Positions 22,701-36,600 of a DNA stretch of 64,000 nucleotides are shown piece after piece (positions within the stretch are counted from its first letter, which is position 1; each line of letters opens with the position of its first letter). Below the pieces are notes generated by a model, which was not told the DNA's origin, did no database searches, and saw only the letters and a program-made list of their open reading frames with translations. The DNA is from Chloranthus sessilifolius (taxonomy: Eukaryota; Streptophyta; Magnoliopsida; Chloranthales; Chloranthaceae), in contig CM037586.1 in the NCBI GenBank assembly GCA_021018995.1, forward strand, positions 147,168,060-147,232,059, in the 5' to 3' direction. The translations under genes were made by a program, and so were the position numbers.

Positions 22701-24550
22701 CATTTTACGGATTCATGATGTTGTGCGGCCCGCGAACTTCTGATGGCCATAACTTTTGATAGAGAACTCCGATTGATTAATATAATATATCGTTTTGGGG
22801 TAGCTCGAGATGATACATCCAATGGGAATGATAAAAAAAGCAAAATTTACTCTTGCGTGCATAGTATGCACGCAAAGCCAAATTAGTTCTTCTCCAGCTG
22901 GGGACTTGAACTTCTCTATTCCGAAAATGGGTTTTTTCACCTAAAAAAAATAGATTTCATATTTGGGGGTTTGACTTGTGGACCATCCCGGACTTCAGGG
23001 TTTGTTTCTTTAGGACCTTAGTACCCGTAATAGCTTAAATTATAACCCTTTTGCCATCTAAACCCTCACCCTATCATCCACCATTAAAACCCAATTCCCA
23101 CTCCTCCAAGCCCTAAAAAACCCAAAAAACCTTAGATTTATATTACCTAATTTCTAAACCCACTAGTGTCTTAACCACTCACTAATCACATCAAACTCTA
23201 TAAATAGAGATCCCCCTTCCTTGTTTAGGACACTTTTCCAAATCTAAAAGGAGAAACTCTACAAAAATTCCTCCTCATTCCATGATTCAAAGCATCCAAG
23301 CCTTAGAAAACCTTAGTTAAAGTTCTCTCATACCACCATTTCCAACCTTTTACTTCCAAACCATAGCAAGTTAGGAACCATCCCTACCCTCTTGTGCTAT
23401 CGGAAGCTCACCGGAGTTAGCATCGACGCGACGATCCGATGAACAGTGCTACAAGGGCTCGAGAGCTCCGACTCTCCCCTCTATTCCTCTACCTTCTTTT
23501 TTGGCTTTTCCTCTATCTTAGGATTTGAGCCGTTACGCCGTCGAAATTTCGGTGTTTGCAGAGAGCTCAATAGGATCGGTGTGCCTTCAAGTAAGAGGAA
23601 GTGCTGCTCATTTTTTATTTTTTATGTACAGTTGGCCATAGTAGAGACCGCTTATGAGCGAGTCAATCGGGTGCTTAACACCTTCCCGATTGATAACCGA
23701 AGTCCTTACCCAAGAGGCTTTAGAACTTCTCCTTGAAATAGGCCCCATTGCATATGTTTTCTCTTATTGCTAACTTTTGTCTATATTTGTGTTTGTTTTT
23801 TTTTCTTACCTATATGATTCCGGATTTTTTTACTTACCCCTATGATTCCGAGCATTTTTTTTGGCCTAGTCACTTGACTGGCCACGTCTTTACTCGCCTG
23901 CCATTTGGCGGGCCTACTTGATAATTAAATTTAAATTCCCGTCATTTACCGCCCAAGACGTTTGGCGGGCCTGCTTGATAAATTAACTTTAAATTCTCAT
24001 CATTTACATTTCCTTACATTCCCGCCTAGTCGCTTGACTGGCCCCGTACTTTTCTTACTACTTGTCATATTTCACCTTTGAACACCGACCTATAATGGCG
24101 GCACGGGACTCGCATAGCCCGGATTAAGATCGGTGGCGAAAGCCCCATTGTTGGACTTAAGCAAACTTCCCTCCCTTAAAATTGAATGCTAAAATGAACC
24201 AAGACGAGACATAATAATTTCGTTTCTCATGGGTAACTTTTTTAAAGGGGGGGAAAAAATAGACAACGATACACCCAAACCGATTCCAAGTAGAGCGACA
24301 ACCCTAGTGGTGATGATCTCGAAAAGAACCACCCCATCCAATATCTAAGAAGGCACTCGTGTTGGAGGTATATAGGGTGGGTAACCAAACTCATCACTAA
24401 GCTTAAAACCTTGGAGAGCGCGTTAGTAGCATCGAATCGACCTTGTATCCCTTAGGCACATAAAGGAGGGACCCAAAAAAGGCTAAAAGAAGAGTCTTGG
24501 GAGGCATTGCCTCAAAAACTCCATTTTTAGCCCAACTCGGATCTACAATT

Positions 24551-24605
<55 letters not shown>

Positions 24606-27600
24606 ACCCTTGCGTGCATATTATGCACGCATAGCTTATCTTGCTGTGCAGTCCGAATTTGGGGCCTTTTCCACAACTCCCTGCTCATTGGTTTTAAAAT
24701 TCCCGACACTTCCTACATTCTAAGGTGCCCAAACGTTCTCGCCAGTCGAGAGAGGCCACCCTCGTATTGGCTCTTACGAGAGATCGGGATACCGCATGGA
24801 AATCCGTGCCCTTAAAGATCAAGAGATTTATTCTCTTTTCCTAAGGAGGGCATTTGGGTCCCACCGTAGGAAACACTGAGGGTATTAATACCACCCGAAA
24901 AGGGAATTCCAAGGCCCCGAATAACATTATAAGGGAAGTTAGAAAGAGTAAAAAAAACAAAAAAGAAAGAGATTTAAAAAGTTGTGCAAAGGATTAAAAA
25001 AAAAAATCATCAATCAATCATCAAAATCAAAAAAAAAATCACCACAAAAAATATAAATAAAAAATCATCCAAAAAGAACCAAGAGGGTGTAAGTAGTGTT
25101 GTAACAATGGCATCGCCAAAGTTTCCAATATTGGGTAGTGCTTCAGTTTTCTGCCAATAGTTGAGATAGTCTAGATTGAAGAACTCTAAGAAGATGCTTG
25201 TTTCTCCCTCGGCTCTGGTGCTTAGAGCGGGGGATTGGATTTGCTCGATTTGTCGAAATGTTAATTTCCGACATAGGACAATATGCCACCGCCTTGGCTG
25301 CGTATCAACTACAGCTGATGGGGTGTTGGTCAAATCGACTGATGATTGCATTCCTAGGTGGTCCTTAATGGGAGTTACAATCATCAGGTGGTCCTTAATG
25401 TGAGTCAATTGCAAGACCTTGGCCATGGATGGTCTATCGCAGGCAGAAAGTTTAATCGGCCTTCCGGTTTGACTAGGAATACGGCACGCCGACGCCACGA
25501 GGTCTCTTTTGCCGAGGTCGTGGGGAAAGACGAGAAGAACTGGGGGGAGTCAGAATTATTGGCCACCTCTGTTGCGCCGATAGGTTCTATCCCGTCTCAA
25601 CCATCAGAGTGGGGAGATAGAAAAGATCAACTGGAATTCAACTCCCCTCAGGTTTTTCTCTCTTGCCAGGAACCTACAAAATTACTGGGTGGTGTTGTAT
25701 ACAAACATAGATTCTTTAGCTTTGTTTCATTTACATAAATGGATACAAAATACTTGGGATTACACAAAAAGGCCCGCGCTCTCGACTATCACAAAAACTA
25801 AATTTCTCATATTTTCGTCAGAGGAGGAGGCCATGGCTCTCTACAACAAAAAATCATTTCGAATTGATGGAGTGCCAGTGGAGTGTGGTGTCTGGGAACC
25901 GACAGTTGGAGAGGTTCATTTACAGTGGTCGGAGGGAGGTGTTTAGATCCGATTGTTTGTTTCATTCTACTTGTCGTCGACTATTGGGAACACATCCCCA
26001 GAAGCTGTGAGATCTGCCTCAGCGGTTAAAAACATCGGATCTTCATAGAATTGGAGTTGATGGAGAGGGTGCTCGTCCCGCAACAGTTGTGCGATGAATC
26101 CGCGGGGCCCCGAAACCTCGGGGTAGACATATTCTGTGGTCCCGTAGAAGAAATCTCGCCGGAGATTGAACCACTCGGGGACGGGGTGGAAAGGACCGGT
26201 CGGCCACTGTCGCGACGCTCAAAGGGGGCTCGTCCACGAATTCTACGCTCCATAGGTGGTCATCAGCGATGGCGTGGGGGATTGGTACCTCGGGTACCAA
26301 TCAAAGTGCTCATATCCCAGGGGTTGAGATCGAAGATGGAGAGATTATCGAAGGTGTTCACAATCTAGGCGATGAAACCTGGTTCTCGAGGAACGGTGTG
26401 GAGGGCTCTCTCGACCCGTTGCAACGTCCAGAGCAGGTAAACCACCACAAATCTCAGATCTTCGTCGCAACGGATCTCGCACCGACAACGCTTCCAACAG
26501 TCGAGGTCGTGTCCCACCCAAAGGGTGACAACATTCTAGTGTAGTCTGCAGAGGTAGGTGAGCCGACGTGGACGGTGGCAAGGAAGGACGATGTCAAGAA
26601 TCGTACCTGGGATCCGATGGTAATAGAGGCTTCGGTTTCCCTTTGAGGAAGAAGTACAGAGGTACCAAAAAGTGTGTTATGGTTTTTCATCGCAAGAGAA
26701 AGAGATATAGAGGGACTCGTGTTTCGAGCCGCGATGGGGAATCAACGTGTCATGGGCAGATGGTAGCTTCTAGAAACCGGCACAAGGTATCGCTGCGAGT
26801 TGACCATAAGTTTTCTTGTACTCTCGAATTGACACCGGGTGATATTTTGTCCCTATGCTCTGACGACTCTCGTGACAGTCACGTGCTGCAATTAATAGTG
26901 CCACATCGAAATCACAGGTGGGAGGCACATGCAATCCTTTATTCAAAAGGGGTATAGCTGGTTGGGGATAGCACATGGAGCCATAGCAATTCGGATCTGT
27001 GGTTTAATGTCTTTCAATCGGGTCCGGGGCCGAATTTGGATATGGTTTGCCTTAGGATGGGGCCTTCTCTGTTGGGCCTGATGCCATGGTCGATGGGGTT
27101 GTGGAGAAAGAATATTGGGCCCGGACGGAGTGTGGGGTAACTCGGCGAGTTAAGGAGTTCACTCAACGCCATATACCTCAGCGTCCAATACGGAACAATC
27201 GATGGTCCTGAATGAAGATCCTGCAACTCGGCTCCGCAAATTGGCAGATCAGTCCTCAGACATGATTCCTAGCTCGGCGTCCTCCTTGGACTCTCTGACA
27301 GAGATGCCACCGACAAGATCGACCAGTCAGGACGAGAGGGGAGATTGGGTCCAAAGATCCTTCAGATCTCCTAGTTGTACCAGTGAGGGTAGCTCCTCTA
27401 TGGCGATAGGATGTGGATTCTGTGATGGAATTGGCAACTTGTTAGCCGCCATGACAATAAAAAGAAGTGACGTGTCGGGTCTCGAGAACTCGCTCAATTA
27501 CAGTGGGGGACGTTTGATGGGAGGGGAGCTGGGGGCGCCTAATACCCAGTTTTCAGTAGTGGGCGGGCTGGGCACTATATGGTTATGAAGATGCTATCAT

Positions 27601-30600
27601 GGAACATGAGGGGTATATGTGATGGGATGAAGGGTGCTGGTGTTAAGCGGACTTTAAACCCGACAATTATTACGCTTCAAGAAACTAAATGAGGCAGTTG
27701 TGACAGGGTAAAAGTCGCATCTGTGCTCGGAGGAAATCACTGAAATTGGATTGGTGTCGATTCCGTTGGCGCATCGGGCGGTATTCTGGTGGCCTGGAAC
27801 TCTATTTTGTTCGACAAGGTGGATGATGAAGTGGGGCTTTACACGACTTCGGTAGTGCTCCGGACTAAAGATACAGGCAAAGTGTGGTCGTTTTCAAGTA
27901 TTTGTGGACTATTAGATGATAGAGACCGGAGAGATTTCTGGTTTGAGCTAGCTGCCATCACAGTCAGATGGGATTATCCGTTATGTCTGGGGGTGATTTC
28001 AATGCCATAAGGTGAGGGTACGAAAAGCAGGGTGGGCCGCTAGATGTAGCGGTGATGCGCGATTTCAATTCCTCATCTTTGATTGGGAGATGATGGACGT
28101 GCCTCTAACGGGATCAAGATTCACTTGGTCCGACCTCCAAGAAAACCCCTCCTTAAGTCGGTTGGATCGCTTCCTCTGCAATCTAGAGTGGTTGGACATC
28201 TTTCCGGTTGCCAGGTTGGAATGTTTAGCCAGGGCTGTCTCGGATCACCGACCTTTACTGCTTACTTGTGAAGCTCGGGGGAAGGGGTCGTCCCTGTTCC
28301 GATTTGAAAACATATGGTTGTTAGATGAGAGATTTCGGGCGGCGGTTCCTTCGTGGTGAAGCGAGCTTGCTCCTTCAGGAACGACAACTTTCATATTTAT
28401 TTCCAAACTTCAATGGATCAAGGGTCGTATCAAGGTTTGGATCAGAGAGGTGTATGGGCTGGTCCACATCACGAAAGACTCGTTGCTCCTACAGCTGAAA
28501 GAGCTGGACAATTTGGAGGAAGTTGGGAACCTTTCGGACGGCGAAAGAGAACAAATGTCTAAAAAAAAGCAGGAATTCAACAACATGTGCATGGCCGAGG
28601 AGGTGTGTTGGAAGCAAAAGGCTAAGGTGAAGTGGCTAAAAGAGGGGGATCACAACACCAAGTTCTTCCATGCGGTGGCCAACGCGCGGAACATAATTAA
28701 TTACTTGGGCAGCATTGCGGTGGAGGGAGTCACCTATGCTGGTCACGAGCAAATCTGGGACCATGTCGTCGCCTTCTACTCTAAGCTGTACTCCAATGAA
28801 GGTCTGACTCAACCAGAGCTGGACGAGCTGCCGTTCCATGCCATCTCGGTAGAAGATTGCGTGGATGTGGAGCAGCAATTTAGTGAAGAAGTCTGGTGGG
28901 CCATCAAGTTCGGCAATACGAACAGATCACCGAGACCCTACGGGGTTCACCATGGAATTCTTAAGTGCTTTTTGGCCAATCCTAAATGCGGACCTGATCT
29001 AAGTGTTCCATGAGTTCCACGCCACCGGCTTCATTGGGCGAAGCCTCAACTCCACCTTTATCACCCTTATTCCAAAAAGAGATGGGGCAGAGGACCTCTC
29101 GGATTTTTGCCCGATCTGCCTTATTAATAGCCTGTACAAGATCATATCCAAAGTGCTGGCCAACATACTCAAACCGTTAATGGGTAAGATCATTTCGGTC
29201 AATCAGGGAGCTTTCGTTCAGGGAAGACAATTAGTGGATCTCGTTGTGGTGGCCCAAGAGGTGATTCACTCGGCCTGTCAGGCGCGTCTTTCTGCTACCC
29301 TTTGGAAGGTAGATATGGAGAAAATGTACGACCGTGTAAGTTGGGACTGCTTAGACTATATGTTCGGCAAGCTGGGGTTCAGTCTACCTGGAGGGGGTGG
29401 ATGCAAGGATGTTATTCATCGACCTAATTTTCGGTGTTGATTAACGGGACACCAGCTGGTTACTTCAAGAGTTCCAGAGGGATTCATCAAGGTGACCTGC
29501 TTTCCCCATTCCTATTCAATATGGTGGGCGAAGCGCTAACTGGGCTCATTGCACGAGCGAAGCAGCTGAATCACATAATTGGTATTCAAGTGGGAACTCA
29601 TGGTCGATCCATTTCGCACCTCCAGTACGCGGATGACACCATTCTTTTTGGGAAGGCCGATGTTGCGGAGTTTATATCACTAGCTGAGGTCCTTTCGGTT
29701 TACGAGACTGATTCGGGATAGTGCATTAACTTACATAAGTCGGTGATCACAAGTATTGGGAGCAGCGATCAACTGATGACAGAATTAGCGAATATTGTAA
29801 ACTATGAGATCAAGGAGTTACCAATCAAGTACCTGGGGCTGCCACTCAGGCTCAGACAACCTACAGCTAGAGCATGGGAGCCGGTAATTCAAAGATTCGA
29901 GCAACGACTGTCTACATGGAAAGGAAACCTAATCAGCAGTGGAGGTCATCTTGTCCTGGTTAAAGCTGTCTTATCTAGTCTGCCCATCTTCTATATGTCG
30001 ATGTTCAAAAGCCCGGTAGGAGTGATCAATCGGCTCGAGCAAATCCAACGAAATTTTCTTGGGGAGGGGTCAGGTCTAGATAAACATACCATGTGGTTAA
30101 CTGGGACACATGTCAAGTTCCCGTGAGTTGTGGCGGGCTTGGCTTCGTAGTTTGAGGTGGACCAACATTATGTTCCTAGGGAACTCGTTCTGGCAAGCGG
30201 GTATGGTTGCTGAAAGTGATAGCCTTTAGCATGTTGTGTTGGTCGAAAAGTATGCGCAATTGAATGGTAATTGGGGAATCAATACTGCGGTCCACAGAGG
30301 CACTTCGGTTTGGTGGAAAAACATCTGTGGCACATGGTCTCTTTACGCTAGAGGCTTGCGATTCAGTTGGGGTTGTAGTACCAGGATTCGGTTCTGAGAG
30401 GACGCATGGGTGGAGTGTGGACCTTTCAAATCGACTTTCCCTGACTTATACTCCATATCCTTGAATCCTCTGGGGCTGATTGATGATTTTGTCTAAGAGA
30501 CTCATGGAGGAAGAATGTGGAATGTAACTACTCGAAGGCTCCTGAGAGGTGACGAGATGACTTCCTTCTCTAAGCTGCTACATACTCTATACGAGGTACT

Positions 30601-33600
30601 TCGGAACCCTAACGGTCAGGACAAACGGGTATGGAGTCCTAGCAAAAATGGCAGCTTCAGTGTCAAATCTTACTACCGGATGCTTTCGTGCCACCTGCTG
30701 ATCAGATTTCAAGGAGTAGGTGTGTGGAAGGCGGCCATCCCCCCAAAAGGAAAGTTCTTCGCATGGATGCTTATCAAAGAAAAAATTCTAATGATCGATC
30801 AACTCATTCGGCGGGGGAAGGATATCCCTAACCATTGCATGATGTGTCTCCATTGGGAAGAGTCTGCTTCGCATCTCTTTCTTCACTGCGGGATTGCGCA
30901 CAAGATTTGGAGCATAGTCCTAAAATCTTTTGCCATGAATTGGGTAACTTCAACAACGTACCTTCAGTTCCTGGAATGGTCTTCTGTCAGGTTTGAGGGT
31001 CAGTTAAGCGACTATTGGAAGGCAGCTTACTTTACAGTCGGTTGGAGTATATGGCTCGAGAGAAATATGCGGATTTTCAAGAATAAACGTCGGCCCGTGG
31101 GGATGATTATGAAGTCGGTCAGAGATCTGATGTGGTTTTGGGTAGCCAAAGGCAGCAATGATGTCAGGGGCGACAACTCTCCTTAGGACCAGGGTTAAAT
31201 AGGGATTGGTGCTGGCTAGGGTTGTCAATGGGTTGGGTTTCAGCTCGGGCCCGGCCTGGATGGGCCGGGTTTGGGCTCAATATTTTTATGGATTTATTAA
31301 ACGGGTCGGCCCCGGTCCGAGCTGCAAAGTGTAAGGCCTGGCCCGGCCCGGTAAAATGAGGTCCTTATTAAAAAAAAAACTCTTAAAAAATGCTTAAAAA
31401 GTATTAGAAACCCGGCCCGGCCTGGATAGCTAACCGGGCCTAGTTCGGGCCGCAACATTCCAAAACCGGGCTAAGCCCGACCCGACCCGATTAGCTATCG
31501 GGCCGAGTTCGGGCCCAAATTTTATATTTAAAAAAAAAGGGGGTTAGGTGGAAAACCCGGCCCGGTTCATTGACAGCCCTAGTGCTGGCAGATATGCCAC
31601 TCTACTGGCTTGTCCCTGCGTTCGTGGTTGTTTTGTGTCCTTTGTTTTTGTTTTGGTTTTTGTCCCTGTACTCTTTTTTCTGGCTGTGTCCTTTTTTTGG
31701 TCGAGCTAGCATTGTATTGGTCCTTCAAGTGTCTTGTTGGTTATCAATATAATTTCCTACTACTGATTAAAAAAAATCAACAGCATCACCAAACCTGCCA
31801 TCATCCCTCAGGGGAAGAAAAAAGAAAGTCTTTGGGCCTTACCCAAAAAACTCATACCCCACCCGCTATCAAACCATTTCGATCCAACCTTCTTTGACCC
31901 GGATTCATCCCCACCACACTCCTACATCGAAGATATTCCCATCTCCGACCCCCTAACCCAACCCTCATTTAATGTCACGGGTCCATTCGTCGTACCCATT
32001 TTCCCCTCCACATCCACCCAAAACACACCCATTTTCCCCTCCACATCCACTCAAAATACACTCATTTTTCCATCCACCCAAAATACACCCATTTTTCCCT
32101 CCACTCAAAATACGCCCTCTTTTCCATCCACTCAAAATACGCCCACTTTTTTCCATATCAACCCAAAACATGCCCAATTTCCCCACCACATCATGCCATG
32201 CATTGCCACCACCCCATACATCGTCCCCATCAGGTGAGCCATCCACATCCGACCCCATATCCAACCCCATGGCAATGATGGAAGACATGATGAGGGTATA
32301 AACAGCTTGGAAGGCTTCCCAAAGCCTTACCAATCCACCCCAAACATCGATAAACCCCCAACAAACGTCCAAAATCTTTACACCCCATTCACCCAAAACA
32401 CCAACCTCAATCAACCACCCATAATCCACACCACCTAAGGCTCCCACCTTCAATCATGAAACTATCCGAGTGGGCCACAAAGGCCCCATACCCAACCCCA
32501 AGCCAATTTAGGCCCAAACCCAAGGGTTACATTTTCGAACCCTCCATTCCCCCAATTTCCCACATACACCCACACCCAATAGGTACACCCTATTTCTCCT
32601 CAAATAGCAAACTCATTTCGCCCAACCCACTCATCCAACCCAAACCTATTTGCCCACACCCATCATATCCAACTCAACAAGGGAACCGATCACAAACCCC
32701 CAATTTACACATCCTCTCACCCCTCAACCAAATCATCAAAGTTCCCATCAACCCCAATGGTCTCACCCAGCACCCACTTAACCTCTCCAAACTCCAGTTC
32801 CCACATCCTCTCACCCTCAACCAAATCAACAAAGTTCTCATTAGCCACAGTGGCCTCACTAGATACCCACTCAACCCATTCAGAACCCGCCTAATAATCT
32901 CACCCTTCCTCCACCATTCTTCAATGCAGGTCATCAATATGAGGATGAGGCCCAAAATAGCGAAACCTACATGGGGGCGTTCGCCAGTTTCAACCCCCCA
33001 CAACCCACCTTTACCAACCAACAGGCAGCCAAAAATAATTGGGGGCAGCCCATTGGGGGAACAGCCCCAGCACAACCATCTAAAGAGTCCGAATTGTTGA
33101 GAGAACAAATGGACAAAATACAAAAGCAATTGATGAAAATGGGAGGAGCTAAGATCCATGCTACTGACTTCTCAGACTTGTGCCTGTTTGCAGAGGTGCC
33201 ACTGCCACCCAAATTCAAAGTGTCGTCATTTGATAAATACAACGGCATCGGCAACCCTATTGCCCACCTGCAATCATATTGTGGAGACATGTGCCACTAT
33301 GGCGGAGATGAACGACTCCTCATCAAAGTGTTCCAGAAAAGTCTCATAGGCCCTGCATTAAGATGGTTCACTTTTATTGAACCATCCATGATAAAAACAT
33401 GGAGATACCTCACCCACTTGTTTCAAGAACAGTACGTGTACAACATCGATATCGAGCCTCACAAATCTAATTTGGTTCGGTTGAAACAGAAATTCAACGA
33501 GACTTTCAACGAATATCTCGAAAGGTGGAGGGCCCTAGCTGCCCGAGGAACCACATACCAGATGAGGAACAAATTGAGATGATCTCAAAGACTGCATTAC

Positions 33601-36600
33601 CAATTATATTTGACTTTCTGGTGTACCAACAGCAGGCCAGTTTTGTTGATCTTATACGAAACGCCAACCACTGTGAAGATGCAATGAGAGAAGGTTGTTT
33701 AAATAAAACATTGGCCAGTGAGGCCCGCAAATTTGTAGAGCAGAGGAGTGAAAAAAGAACAGGGACAGAGCTCCAAGCAATAATGACCTCACAGCCCACC
33801 ACAAGCATAACACCGTTCCATTATGGGGCACCACAGCAAGCCCCAACATGGGCAGAGCCAACACAGAGACCCAGTAATGGTCCAGGGGCACAGATAACCT
33901 CCGAGCAAAGAAGGGCCCGATTTAACCGCATATTCACTCCCTTGGGGCAATCCCTCAATATCCTATTGCCCTTATTGATCGAAAAGGGTTTGGTTACCCC
34001 ATTTCAACCGCGACCTCCGCCAAATCCAATCCCGAGAAATTATGATCCCAACGCACACTGCAATTTCCACCAGGGTCCATGGCATCCGACTGATCGCTGC
34101 TTTCCATTAAAGCACGCAATACAGGATCTGATCGAGGCCAAATAGATTATCCCTCCAACACCTCCCCAAGCAAGTCCGCACACAAATATACTCCAAGCAC
34201 CATTACCGCCACACCCACAAGGAGGAATGGGCTTGAGGCCCAACATTAACATTGTGAAGAAGATGTGGAAGAATTTGATCCCTCATAATACATCAGCATG
34301 GGAGAATGTTTCGTCACACCAAGGCAGTGGAGCCAGGAGAATGAAATTGTAGGGGTAGTCGAGCCCTTGAATTTAGCTGACTACTTCCCCAATCTTACAC
34401 ACCAAGCAACACCTATAGATTTGAGACTTTACTTCCCAGCGCCAACACCCATCAACCATGTCTGGCCCAATTTTACCGCACCACCAGCAGTCCATCCACC
34501 TTCAACACGAATTAACCATATATGGCCCAGTTTTTCCATACCCCCACCAATCTATCTATCTCCAACACCAATCAACTACATTTGGCCCAGTTTCACCACG
34601 CCACCAATCCAGTCATCTTCGATACCCTCAAACACTCTATTCCAGATCCCCGGACTGACATATGATCCCCACTAGGTCCCGCTCAACTACAATCAAACGG
34701 ATGCTAATGCTGGCAGCAACAATGAAGGAGCAGTTGAGTTTATCACGTGATCGGAAAGGATTTCCAAGCAACCTAAGGTACCAGTACCAGCCCAACACGA
34801 GGAAAGTGCACGCTATGGAAAGAATGAGTCGAGAGTAGGCATTAGAAACACAGTTAAGGAGAACTCCGACCCACATCACCATTTGGGAATTGTTGATGAC
34901 GTCTCCACCATACTTCAAAGCTTTAATGGTGGCCCTGAAAGACGCTCACGTCTCCGATAAAGTGTCCCCAGATGAGGTCGGACAAATGATTGGGCAAGTG
35001 TTGGCTCCCAACGCTATCTCGTTATCCGACGCCGATCTTCCAATTGAAGGGGGTAACCATTCCAGATCCCTCAACATCACGACAAAAATGGGAAATTTGA
35101 TGATACCACTAGTACTGGTAGACAACGGTTCAACGTTAAGTGTGTGCCCTTTGAGAACTGCAACCATGATCGGAGTCGACCCATCAATGTTCAGGCCAGC
35201 CAAGACAGGAGTCCGTGGTTTCGATAGCACAAGAGAGGTAATATGAGAAGTTGATCTTGAGCTCACGATTGGGCCAATGACCTTCTCTATCCCCTTTCAA
35301 GTTATGGATATTAAATCCACTTTCAATCTGCTACTGGGGCGCCCATGGCTGCATGAAATAGGGGCAGTGCCCTCAACCCTGCACCAGAAGCTCAAATTCA
35401 TCTCCGAGGAAAAAGCGATAGAGATCCTGGGTGAGGGACGAGGAGAAAGAGCGGCACACAGCATAGAGAACCTACAATGTTGGACGTACTGCACATAGCG
35501 GAGGACACAAATCTTCACAGTTTCCAATACGACGTGTCAGCAATGGTGTCAGAGTCCCTCGGAAAGGTCACCATGAAAATCGGAGGAATGGTTGCAGCGA
35601 TAGCGATGCTCCAGAAATGAGGCTACCAGAAAGGAAAGGGATTGGGTCCTTTCCTATAGGGCAGAAGAGATTCGGTCAGAGCAAGAGGTGGGCAACATAT
35701 CAAATTCGGTTTAGGATACAAGTCTACAGAATAAGAGATCTGGGAGGCTAAGGAGAAAGCCCGAACCATTGCCGCAGCCAAGGCCAGGTGAATATACCTG
35801 GAGGAAGATGAGCCCCGTCTGCGACCATATATCCAGAGCACTTTTGTAAGCGTAGGCGTCATCAAGATCAACCAAAATGGGGCAACTCAGCTAACCCCTC
35901 ACAAAAGAGTCGTTGTCCATGAAACCAACCCCGAAATCATTCCCCCAATAATTGAAACAAACTTGGCCTCCATGTCGCACTTCGAGGAAGAGGTACCCCT
36001 GCCTGTACAGCCACCTGCCTTAACCCACCCCAAACTAATGTTAAAATTCGAGGACCAGGTTCAAGATGAACCCATGGTAAACATGTTGGAGGATGACCCC
36101 GGAAAACCATCTCAAGCCACCTCCTCCACAGAACATGGTAAAGGTGCAGCGCCCCAAGTAAGGAATTGGGCGTCAGTGCCCATAACCATGTAAGCTTCTG
36201 GTGGCCTAAAATTCGACATCCGCTTTCCAAAAAAAAAAAACCTTTAAAAAGTGAGGATAACCCTTGGCAAGCGATGCCATGCATATATAGAGACCTGCCT
36301 CACCAAGGGCCCACCTCCAAAGAAAAAGAAAATCCTAAAAAAATAGAAAAAATACAAAAAAGTTCAAAAATATCGTCTTTTAAAATTCCTTAAAAACGCA
36401 AGAAAATTGATGCCTTAAAGGAGGAACCCATCCATGTGAAATCGACATCTTTCTTGTAGAAATACAATGAGAGGTAGGAGCCACGGATCTGGATGAGGAA
36501 GTCCCAGCTGAGGAGCTACCCAATGAGCTCCTTGAGCAATACGGTGATTTTAAGAATGGCCCCATCCCAATAATTGAAGAGACCGAGGAAGTCAAGCTAG

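Larger units (their letters stand above)
25090..31778 (+). mobile_element. L1-type LINE, nested in the Tat-like element
   Basis: It encodes an ORF1-like region, an apurinic-type endonuclease, a reverse transcriptase with a YADD active site and a zf-RVT domain. It ends with TTGGTTATCAATATAATTTCC, CTGATT and a poly(A) run at about 31771-31778. It lies between the leader and the gag of the Tat-like element. The 5' limit and target duplication are not resolved. A 365-bp hAT MITE interrupts its 3' untranslated region. All frames are broken. Confidence 0.85.

Noticed and set aside
32674..33290. Long minus-strand frames opposite gag
   Set aside because: They are shadows of the plus-strand gag coding bias and have no recognisable domain.
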